From positions 1 to 9,704 of the forward strand of contig PFWQ01000001.1 of NCBI GenBank assembly GCA_002791215.1: 9,704 bases of DNA. Reading direction: 5' to 3'. Both the position numbers and the translations under genes were made by a program. How positions within the stretch are numbered: position 1 is the first letter of the stretch; every line of letters starts with the position of its first letter. The DNA comes from a candidate division SR1 bacterium CG_4_9_14_3_um_filter_40_9 (GTDB lineage: Bacteria > Patescibacteriota > Gracilibacteria > Absconditabacterales > Absconditicoccaceae). A model generated the notes under the pieces. That model saw only the letters and a list, made by a program, of their open reading frames with translations. It was not told where the DNA came from and ran no database searches. Shown in pieces: positions 1 to 5,573 of this stretch.

Positions 1-103
1 ATGAATTGATAGGGAATGTTTATGAATTATGAATCTGTGTTCCTTTAACCTATAAACTCATCAACCTATAAACCTATCAACTTATGTGTTCTCTGTGGTG
101 AAT
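1..103 (+). repeat. Left arm of a 103-bp inverted repeat flanking comEC
   Basis: The reverse complement of this segment matches 2495-2597 without gaps. Only three positions differ (14/2584, 61/2537 and 94/2504), so identity is 100 of 103. The arm is cut by the window edge and may extend further left. It ends 14 bases before the first possible comEC start codon, so any comEC promoter must lie in or beyond it. It is AT-rich and contains a run of octamers at 47-86. Confidence 0.95.
47..86 (+). repeat. Five tandem degenerate 8-bp units inside the inverted-repeat arm
   Basis: Five consecutive octamers begin with AAC: AACCTATA, AACTCATC, AACCTATA, AACCTATC and AACTTATG. Units 1 and 3 are identical. 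The mirror image lies in the right arm (about 2512-2551). No function is evident. The units could be a protein-binding array or slippage-generated low-complexity sequence. Confidence 0.7.
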
Positions 104-117
104 ATTTTCCCCATCTC

Positions 118-2253
118 ATGGTGGTGCAAATGAATACAATTCCTCTCTTTTCCATAACCATTGCCTATATCATAGGCATTGTGATGGGGAGATACATTCA
201 TATTGGATTGGGATGGATCTATGGTATTTGTTTGGTTATTGTCTGCCTGTCTATTGTATTTTCAAGGGGTAAAAATTACCTTCTTTTATTAACAACTATG
301 GCTATCGGCTGTCTATTTTATAGCATGGATTCCCAACTCCTTCCTGCAAATCATATCAGTCATTTCATAAACTACAAGGGAACAATTATCGGAAACATTA
401 TTGATTATCCCCAAATATACAGTAACAGAACTCAATTTACCATAGAGGCAGAGTCTGTAGGGGGTATTAAGACATGTGGGAAGGTTCAGGTTGGCTTAGC
501 ATGGATGGATAATCGGTTTGAATATGGGGATAAGGTTCTATTGGTTGGAATGATACGACAACCTTTCTCTCTGAAAAATCCTGATGGATTTGATTTCGGG
601 CAGTATCTTGCCCACCAGAAGATACTTGTTGTTTGCTGTATACAGGGGGATAATCAGATAAAAAGGATTGGCAGGGGAAGGGTAAACCCAATCATGGCAT
701 TCTCTGTCATGATAAAAAATCGGGCAGTAAAAAGCATTTATCAACTGCTTCCACAGCCACAATCATCCTTTTTGGATGGTGTTATTCTTGGGAACCGCAC
801 CTCTCTGCCAAAAAATATTCAAAAATGGTTTGCGGACACAGGCACACTACATATCTTAGCTGTTTCAGGCATGAATGTTGCTTTGGTTGTTATTACCTTT
901 TTCTTCTTTTTTCGTCTGTTTGGGATAAGTAAGAAGCTGGCTTATTTATTGAATATCCCTATAATAATCATATTTTGCCTTGTAACCGGTTGTGTGCCAT
1001 CAGTCTTAAGGGCATCCCTGATGGCGATTCTTTTCCTGATAAGCCGCAACCTGTTAGACAGGGACATAAGCATATATCATGTAATTGGATTAGCAGCATT
1101 AATCTGTCTTGTTCCATGTCCGCAAATGGTTTTTGACTTGAGTTTTCAGCTTTCATTTCTGGCTGTTTTAGGAATTGTGTATCTTACACCGTTTATATCC
1201 GAAAAACTGTTGTTTTTTCTGCCCAGATGGCTTGCCCTGATAATTGCTACAACCCTTGGGGCACAACTTGCAACCACCCCGCTTTTATCCTGTTCTTTTC
1301 ACAAGATGTCCCTTATCTCTCTGGCAAGCAATGCCATTGTTGTCCCTCTGGTAGGCTTGATTACTCCTCTCGGATTAATAAGCTTTGGCTTAAACATAAT
1401 TTCGTACAAATTGGCATGGCTGATTGCATATCTTAATTACTTATTGATTACCCTGTTATTAATTTGTGTCGAATTCTTTGCCTCTATTCCTTATGCCTGC
1501 ATCCCTGTATCCTCGCCATCGTTTCTGGATATAGCCATCTATTATCTGGTATTAATAACCATAAGCCTCGCAAGCAAGATAGGGTGGAGAAATGTTGTAT
1601 TAATCTGTTTGATAGCAGCTAACCTTTTTCTTTGGGAACAAGTAGTGCTAAGCAGAGACAAGGCTGGGCTTACAGCTACATTTTTTGATATAAAAAAAGG
1701 AAGTGTGGCGTATCTTGAATTTGAAAACAACAAGAGAATGCTGATTAATATTGATACGAAAGAAGGAGATATGGAACAGGTTGTTTTACCATTTCTTCAA
1801 GCAAAAGGGTTAAGGATGATTAATGTTGTGATAGGGGATACAGGGGCATTGGACAAAGAAATTAAAATAGGGCTAAGGTTTGGGGAAAACATTCCCTCGG
1901 GCAGAATTACTGGGTGTGGGAATGCTCCCATTTTTATAAATCCCATGGGTATTCAGATAGACCATGGCAGGGTTAGGTTTTTATTTCCAATTTCTCCATT
2001 ATCAAAGGAGGGCAGCGGGTTGTTTGGATATCAGCTTGACCCATCAAAAGGCAAGCAAGTTATTCTTAATGTTCCTACGATAAAGATTGCCAGAACGCTG
2101 GAGAACAAGACTGATGCAAAAATCATGATAATAAGCAGGGGTTGTAAATGGCAGGGCGACAAAGATTCACGCATTCTCAGTATCAAAGAAGGGGGGGCAG
2201 TAATAATTACGACGGATGGGGAGGATATGAGGATAAAGCGATACGAGTTGTAG
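118..2253 (+). CDS. comEC: ComEC/Rec2-family DNA uptake channel with a degenerate C-terminal metallo-beta-lactamase-like domain
   Basis: This 711-aa protein has the ComEC layout: an N-terminal membrane segment pair, a DUF4131/OB-fold-like region around residues 85-175 (including NPDGFDFGQYLA), and the polytopic Competence domain from about residue 215. The family signature HILAVSGMNV lies near residues 245-254, followed by many hydrophobic helices to about residue 515. The family carries single-stranded DNA across the inner membrane during transformation. The C-terminal 190 residues align in position with the usual metallo-beta-lactamase domain, but the DVGQGD-like segment reads FFDIKKGS and no HxDxDH metal motif is present (VVIGDTGALD stands there). 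The domain is therefore probably not catalytic. The start may be ATG 118 or ATG 130, since GGTGG lies just before 130; neither has a strong ribosome binding site. The gene sits between the arms of the 103-bp inverted repeat. Confidence 0.93.
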   Translation: MVVQMNTIPLFSITIAYIIGIVMGRYIHIGLGWIYGICLVIVCLSIVFSRGKNYLLLLTTMAIGCLFYSMDSQLLPANHISHFINYKGTIIGNIIDYPQIYSNRTQFTIEAESVGGIKTCGKVQVGLAWMDNRFEYGDKVLLVGMIRQPFSLKNPDGFDFGQYLAHQKILVVCCIQGDNQIKRIGRGRVNPIMAFSVMIKNRAVKSIYQLLPQPQSSFLDGVILGNRTSLPKNIQKWFADTGTLHILAVSGMNVALVVITFFFFFRLFGISKKLAYLLNIPIIIIFCLVTGCVPSVLRASLMAILFLISRNLLDRDISIYHVIGLAALICLVPCPQMVFDLSFQLSFLAVLGIVYLTPFISEKLLFFLPRWLALIIATTLGAQLATTPLLSCSFHKMSLISLASNAIVVPLVGLITPLGLISFGLNIISYKLAWLIAYLNYLLITLLLICVEFFASIPYACIPVSSPSFLDIAIYYLVLITISLASKIGWRNVVLICLIAANLFLWEQVVLSRDKAGLTATFFDIKKGSVAYLEFENNKRMLINIDTKEGDMEQVVLPFLQAKGLRMINVVIGDTGALDKEIKIGLRFGENIPSGRITGCGNAPIFINPMGIQIDHGRVRFLFPISPLSKEGSGLFGYQLDPSKGKQVILNVPTIKIARTLENKTDAKIMIISRGCKWQGDKDSRILSIKEGGAVIITTDGEDMRIKRYEL

Positions 2254-2348
2254 CGACAGGGTTCATCTCTGCCTGGGAGTGGTTGTCCTCCATTGGCCGA
2301 AGTAAGTACCATGGTCATATCCAATACCGTTCGGAATGATTTTATTAA

Positions 2349-2474
2349 TATATGCAAACCAATAAATTTGTGGACATATATGGTTGGTTCGCTCCATATT
2401 TGGACCAAGGCATCCGTGATGCCGTTCTCCAAACAACGCCAACACGGTTGGCTTGCTCCATATTTTGATCAATC
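2349..2474 (+). mobile_element. MITE-like element, truncated copy 1 (left end plus core)
   Basis: This segment matches 7995-8120 at 124 of 126 positions in the same orientation, with no gaps (differences at 2360/8006 and 2381/8027). It begins with the terminal sequence TATATGCAAACCAATAAA, which is exactly the reverse complement of the right end of copy 2 (8146-8163). The last 43 bp, including the right terminus, are absent, and homology stops abruptly at 2474. The core contains the hairpin GGCATC-CGT-GATGCC and two 26-bp direct repeats (2382-2407 and 2446-2471, 22 of 26 identical). Confidence 0.88.
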
Positions 2475-2486
2475 GTAACTACTCAG
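2475..2486 (+). repeat. 12-mer GTAACTACTCAG at the truncation point, shared with 9642-9653
   Basis: The exact 12-mer begins at the base where MITE copy 1 loses homology to copy 2. It recurs upstream of pilU at 9642-9653. It may mark the edge of another inserted or recombined segment, but it is short and could be chance. Confidence 0.5.
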
Positions 2487-2494
2487 GTAAAGTA

Positions 2495-2597
2495 ATTCAC
2501 CACGGAGAACACATAAGTTGATAGGTTTATAGGTTGGTGAGTTTATAGGTTAAAGGAACACAGATTCATAATTCATAAACATTTCCTATCAATTCAT
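2495..2597 (-). repeat. Right arm of the 103-bp inverted repeat
   Basis: This is the reverse complement of 1-103 with three mismatches and no indels. The partner arms are about 2.4 kb apart and enclose comEC and the truncated MITE copy. Similar low-complexity sequence (CCACTTATCAACCC) continues to 2611, so the true repeat may be longer than the window shows. Confidence 0.95.
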
Positions 2598-2611
2598 CCA
2601 CTTATCAACCC

Positions 2612-2749
2612 AAAAATAACTTGTACAGTCGTGCCACCGATTCATCTTGGCTGGCTTTGTTGTTCGTCGCTTACGAACAGTAGTATGCTCGCTTCTCACG
2701 CCTTGTCAGCCAAGCGACTTGAGTGACTCTTGGTGTACAACTTATTTTT
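2612..2749. mobile_element. Second MITE-like element, 138 bp, with 16-bp terminal inverted repeats
   Basis: The ends AAAAATAACTTGTACA (2612-2627) and TGTACAACTTATTTTT (2734-2749) are inverted repeats matching at 15 of 16 positions. Nested inside are a second inverted pair, CTTGGCTG (2646-2653) and CAGCCAAG (2707-2714), and a 7-bp hairpin TGTTCGT/ACGAACA (2661-2679). The unit could fold into a multi-stem or cruciform structure. It has no coding capacity. No clear target-site duplication is visible. The RM promoter begins one base after its right end. Confidence 0.72.
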
Positions 2750-2750
2750 C

Positions 2751-2780
2751 TTGACAAATTACTGTTATCCATGTTATTAT
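2751..2780 (+). promoter_or_regulatory. Sigma70-like promoter of the RM gene cluster
   Basis: A perfect -35 box TTGACA (2751-2756) is followed after 18 bases by TATTAT (2775-2780), a five-of-six match to the -10 consensus. The predicted start of transcription near 2787 leaves a leader of about 27 bases before the regulator start at 2814. It is the only strong promoter I see for the downstream genes. Confidence 0.68.
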
Positions 2781-2813
2781 TATTATTGGCATTTTTTCAA
2801 AAACCATACGAAT

Positions 2814-3023
2814 ATGTCAAACGAAAAATCCACAATTAGAGACAATATAAGAAAATACCGAAACAAGCTCGGCATTTCTCAAGATGTGCTTTCAAAAAAA
2901 GCAGATTTAGCTTTTCATACAATTACAAAGATAGAAGCTGGCTCTACTCCCAACCCCACTATTGACACAGTCAAAAAAATAGCGGACGCTCTCGGCGTTT
3001 CGATTGATGATTTAATGGAATAA
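2814..3023 (+). CDS. Xre/Cro-type helix-turn-helix regulator, probable RM controller
   Basis: This small 69-aa DNA-binding protein is a single HTH_3 (Cro/C1) domain. The helix-turn-helix spans about residues 21-41 (ISQDVLSKKADL, then FHTITKIEAG), followed by the usual TIDTVKKIADALGVSIDDL end. An in-frame extension back to 2730 would add a low-complexity tyrosine-rich stretch overlapping the promoter, so I chose ATG 2814. Only four bases separate its stop from hsdR, which indicates one transcript. Small regulators of this type often tune expression of RM genes; control of this cluster is inferred from position, not shown by any clear operator. Confidence 0.87.
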   Translation: MSNEKSTIRDNIRKYRNKLGISQDVLSKKADLAFHTITKIEAGSTPNPTIDTVKKIADALGVSIDDLME

Positions 3024-3027
3024 AACT

Positions 3028-3690
3028 ATGACAAATTCTAAAGAAGCAAAAGCACGAATAAAAATAAACAAACTGCTTGAACAAGCAGGCTGGAGATTTT
3101 TTGATAATGAAAAAGGACAAGCAAATATTTCACTTGAGCCAAATGTAAAACTTACACAGAAAAACATTGACGCTTTTGGTGAGGATTTTGGATCTACAAA
3201 AGCTTGTCCTCGACCGCGATCGGGGAACGGTTTTATTGATTTTTTATTGCTTGATGAAAAAGGTTTCCCGCTCGTTATTTTGGAAGCCAAAAAAGAAGAT
3301 AAAAATCCACTTGACGGAAAAGAACAAGCAAGAAAATATGCCCATACCGAAAATGCCTGCTTTGTTATTCTCTCAAATGGCAATCTTCATTATTTTTGGG
3401 ATTTGGAACGGGGCGATCCTGAAATTATCACAGAATTTCCAACGCAAGAATCATTGAAGCACAGGCAAGATTTCAAGCCTGATAATCAACGATTAGCAGA
3501 CGAAGAAGTCAAAGAGGATTATATCGCTCTTACGCAAAACCCGAATTTCAAAGACGATCCTCGCTATCAAAAAAAAGAAGCGCGCGAACAATATCTTTGG
3601 GATGAAAATTTGCGAATTTTACGCCCGTATCAACTCAAAGCGGTTCACGCTTTGCAGAAATCCGCCAAAGCTGGTAATGATCGTTTTTGA
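3028..3690 (+). CDS. hsdR: HsdR N-terminal fragment: PD-(D/E)XK nuclease domain
   Basis: This 220-aa fragment carries the HSDR_N nuclease domain of type I restriction enzymes. Visible catalytic elements are D71 in GFIDFLLLDEKG, E86 and K88 in VILEAKK, and the QxxxY motif Q100-Y104 in GKEQARKYA. The fragment ends after LRPYQLKAVHALQ, the segment preceding the helicase Walker A loop, at a TGA stop. Residues 59-66 (ACPRPRSG) just before the catalytic aspartate appear to be an extra loop encoded by a GC-rich palindrome. In the complete enzyme this domain cuts DNA after ATP-driven translocation; alone it lacks the motor. The gene starts four bases after the regulator and its end overlaps the next fragment by four bases. 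Confidence 0.88.
   Translation: MTNSKEAKARIKINKLLEQAGWRFFDNEKGQANISLEPNVKLTQKNIDAFGEDFGSTKACPRPRSGNGFIDFLLLDEKGFPLVILEAKKEDKNPLDGKEQARKYAHTENACFVILSNGNLHYFWDLERGDPEIITEFPTQESLKHRQDFKPDNQRLADEEVKEDYIALTQNPNFKDDPRYQKKEAREQYLWDENLRILRPYQLKAVHALQKSAKAGNDRF
3207..3226 (+). repeat. In-frame GC-rich imperfect palindrome within hsdR (nuclease part)
   Basis: This 20-base segment, starting TCCTCG and ending CGGGGA, matches its own reverse complement at 16 of 20 positions. It is GC-rich within an AT-rich gene. It encodes part of CPRPRSG between STK and NGFIDF, where removal of about eight codons would leave a smooth FGSTKNGFIDFLLL reading, consistent with an in-frame insertion. Confidence 0.6.
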
Positions 3691-4526
3691 ATCTTGCACT
3701 TATGCGCCCCGTCTTTTCGCCTACTGATTTTATTCAGATTAAAGGCCGTGGCACAAGAAAATTTTCGTTTGAATATACCGATGAATACGGCGAAAAGCAC
3801 AAAGCAACAAAAAATAATTTCAAACTTTTCGATTTCTTTGCTAACTGCGAATACTTTGAAGAAAAATTTGATTATGATGAAGTTTTGCAATTACCTAATA
3901 TCATAAAGAGTGGTACTGATATTGACTTGTCCGCCGAAGCTTTAGCGAAGGCGGATGAAATAGAAGTTTTCAATCCTGACAAAGTAAAATCTCTCACCGA
4001 AACACCCGTTGGAATTGAGGGAATGAAAGTTGATCGAAAGCTTTTTGAAAAAGCTCGCGAGGAATTGCAAAATGATTCCGAAGTAAAATCTGCTGTTGAA
4101 AACGAGCAATGGGAAAAGGCAGTGCAAATAATGCGGGACAAATACGAAGACAAACCGCAATTATTTTTGAATCTTGAAAAAATCCGCAAGAGCGAAAACC
4201 TTGATCGCCGTTTATCATGGCGTGAATTTTTAGAACGAGCTTTCGGCTTGATTGATGTTTTCAAATCCAAAGACGAAAAACTGGAAGAAGAATGCGAAAA
4301 GTTTATCTTAATCTACAAGCCCGAAAGTAAGTATGTTCCGCATATCAAAAACTATCTGAAAGCGTATGTTTCCAATGAATATTTTCGCAATGAGATAAAT
4401 AATAAACGATTCCCAAGAGAATTTGCAGGCTTTACTATGGCGGAATACAAGGAATTAAATGGTTTTCGCGAAACTGTTCCGACATATGTCAAAGATTATG
4501 TTCCTGTTAATGTTTATATGAGGTAA
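3687..4526 (+). CDS. hsdR: HsdR C-terminal fragment: helicase motif VI and C-terminal domain
   Basis: This 279-aa frame opens at TTG 3687 (first ATG at 3702) and begins NLALMRPVFSPTDF followed by QIKGRGTRKF, the superfamily 2 helicase motif VI of HsdR (residues 17-26). The rest is the EcoEI-type R C-terminal region, ending TYVKDYVPVNVYM as expected for a complete C terminus. It lacks Walker A, DEAH and motifs III to V, so it cannot hydrolyse ATP. Whether it is translated is doubtful, because no good ribosome binding site is seen; coupling to the overlapping upstream stop is possible. Residues 82-90 (SAEALAKAD) are encoded by a GC-rich palindrome. The next gene, of the RhuM family, starts 10 bases later. 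Confidence 0.82.
   Translation: MNLALMRPVFSPTDFIQIKGRGTRKFSFEYTDEYGEKHKATKNNFKLFDFFANCEYFEEKFDYDEVLQLPNIIKSGTDIDLSAEALAKADEIEVFNPDKVKSLTETPVGIEGMKVDRKLFEKAREELQNDSEVKSAVENEQWEKAVQIMRDKYEDKPQLFLNLEKIRKSENLDRRLSWREFLERAFGLIDVFKSKDEKLEEECEKFILIYKPESKYVPHIKNYLKAYVSNEYFRNEINNKRFPREFAGFTMAEYKELNGFRETVPTYVKDYVPVNVYMR
3930..3955 (+). repeat. In-frame palindromic element within the hsdR C-terminal part
   Basis: TCCGCC (3930-3935) pairs perfectly with GGCGGA (3950-3955) around a 14-base loop starting GAAGC. It is read in phase as SAEALAKA. The 26 bases match 6180-6205 in hsdM at 20 positions, and the outermost base pair changes from T-A here to C-G there, a compensatory change that preserves the stem. 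Confidence 0.75.
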
Positions 4527-4536
4527 CAAAATTTTT

Positions 4537-5571
4537 ATGAAAAAAGATAATAAACTCGTTCCCAATAATAGTGTTACCGAATTTTTGCTTTATACTACGC
4601 CCAACGGCAAGGTAAAAGTGGAGATTTTTTTGCATGATGAAAATATATGGCTGACACAAAAGCTAATTGCCTTGCTTTTCGATTGTTCTACTGACAATGT
4701 TTCTTTGCATTTAAAAAACATTTTTGAAAGCAATGAGTTGCAGGAGAAATCAGTTACCGAGGAATTCTCGGTAACTGCCAGAGACGGTAAAAAATACAAG
4801 ACAAAACATTATAATTTAGACGCAATTATCTCTGTAGGGTATCGTGTAAATTCTACCAATGCCACACTTTTTCGCATTTGGGCGACGGAAAGATTGAAAG
4901 AGTATATTATTAAAGGCTTTACAATGGACGACGAACGGCTAAAAACTCCAAACTACACTTTTGGACAGGATTATTTTGAAGAGCAGCTGGCTCGCATAGC
5001 GGATATTCGCAGTAGTGAGCGCAGGTTTTACCAAAAAATCACCGATATTTATGCGCAGTGCAGTGTGGATTATGACAAAAATAGCGATGAAGCCCAGTAT
5101 TTTTTTGCCACCGTGCAAAATAAATTACACTTCGCTATTTCTGGCCGCACGGCTGCCGAAATTATTAGTGATCGCGTGAGTAGTGCTAAGCCAAATGTCG
5201 GTCTCACTAACTGGAAAAACAGTCCACAGGGCGCCATACGCAAAACTGATGTGGTGGTGGCAAAAAATTATTTAAATAAAGAAGAAATTGAAGGTCTTAA
5301 TAATATAGTTGAACAATATCTCATCTTTGCAGAGTCCCAAGCGAAGCGTAAACAAACTATGTTTATGCGAGATTGGGAAAGTAAGCTTGGCGAATTTTTA
5401 AAGCTTAATGATCGTGATATTTTGGGAGATTTAGGTAAAGTGAGCAATGCAGTGGCAGAAGCTTTGGCATTGGGAGAATATGAAAAATACCGAGTAGAAC
5501 AAGATAAAAATTATATCTCTGACTTTGACAAGGAAGTAAAAAAGCTTTTGGAAACAAAAAGGAAAAAATAA
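4537..5571 (+). CDS. rhuM: RhuM-family protein of unknown function
   Basis: This 344-aa protein matches the RhuM family (PF13310 type), named after a Salmonella pathogenicity-island gene. Recognisable features are an N-terminal winged-helix-like part (IWLTQKLIALLF...STDNVSLHLKNIF, about residues 37-63), the family core HYNLDAIISVGYRVNS (91-106) with FRIWATERLKEYIIKGF (112-128), and a charged C-terminal half ending in lysines. Length is typical for the family. No enzymatic function is established. It lies between hsdR and hsdM, 10 and 2 bases from its neighbours, so it is part of the same transcript. RhuM-like genes are often found within type I RM loci, where an accessory or regulatory role is plausible but unproven. 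No frame damage is visible. Confidence 0.87.
   Translation: MKKDNKLVPNNSVTEFLLYTTPNGKVKVEIFLHDENIWLTQKLIALLFDCSTDNVSLHLKNIFESNELQEKSVTEEFSVTARDGKKYKTKHYNLDAIISVGYRVNSTNATLFRIWATERLKEYIIKGFTMDDERLKTPNYTFGQDYFEEQLARIADIRSSERRFYQKITDIYAQCSVDYDKNSDEAQYFFATVQNKLHFAISGRTAAEIISDRVSSAKPNVGLTNWKNSPQGAIRKTDVVVAKNYLNKEEIEGLNNIVEQYLIFAESQAKRKQTMFMRDWESKLGEFLKLNDRDILGDLGKVSNAVAEALALGEYEKYRVEQDKNYISDFDKEVKKLLETKRKK
4751..4777 (+). repeat. Perfect 11-bp-stem palindrome within rhuM
   Basis: CAGTTACCGAG (4751-4761) and CTCGGTAACTG (4767-4777) are exact reverse complements separated by GAATT. The segment encodes SVTEEFSVT, so the SVT-SVT peptide repeat partly explains it, but an exact 11-bp stem is more than the peptide requires. 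It could form a hairpin in DNA or mRNA. Confidence 0.8.
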
Positions 5572-5573
5572 TT

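Larger units (their letters stand above)
2254..2813. other. 560-bp intergenic region filled mainly by repeats
   Basis: No convincing gene is present. Positions 2254-2348 hold nothing I recognise. After that come the truncated MITE-like copy (2349-2474), a 12-mer shared with 9642-9653, the right inverted-repeat arm (2495-2597), a second MITE-like element (2612-2749) and a promoter (2751-2780). Open frames crossing this region on either strand run through the repeats and show no family features. Confidence 0.8.
3028..4526 (+). pseudogene. hsdR: Type I restriction subunit R, internally deleted and frameshifted
   Basis: The two consecutive frames 3028-3690 and 3687-4526 are the N- and C-terminal parts of one HsdR. 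The first stops at LRPYQLKAVHALQK...GNDRF, the stretch that normally runs directly into the Walker A motif. The second begins at the sequence leading into helicase motif VI. Everything between (motifs I to V, by inference about 300 or more residues) is absent, and the pieces are out of frame across TTTTTGA. Restriction and DNA translocation should be abolished. Confidence 0.85.

Noticed and set aside
47..86. Octamer run considered as a CRISPR fragment
   Set aside because: Units are 8 bases, contiguous and without spacers, so this is a tandem low-complexity repeat.
2031..2432. 133-codon open frame on the minus strand
   Set aside because: It runs antisense to the comEC 3' end and through the MITE-like repeat, has no recognisable motifs or ribosome binding site, and is a shadow frame.
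2382..2471. Coding potential of the MITE core (short minus-strand peptide frames)
   Set aside because: Internal 26-bp direct repeats and a hairpin explain the sequence; the peptide frames differ between copies outside the repeat and lack start signals.
2612..2749. Element considered as an integron attC site
   Set aside because: It has paired arms, but I do not see the paired attC core sites in the required arrangement or an adjacent cassette array.
2730..2813. N-terminal extension of the regulator gene
   Set aside because: It would encode a tyrosine-rich low-complexity stretch overlapping the -35 and -10 boxes; the domain begins naturally at ATG 2814.
3012..3383. 123-codon minus-strand frame opposite hsdR
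   Set aside because: It lies entirely antisense to a clear nuclease domain and its composition (serine, phenylalanine and lysine rich) is that of a reverse-strand shadow.
3872..4270. 132-codon minus-strand frame opposite the hsdR C-terminal part
   Set aside because: Antisense to a conserved EcoEI-type C-terminal region; no family features.
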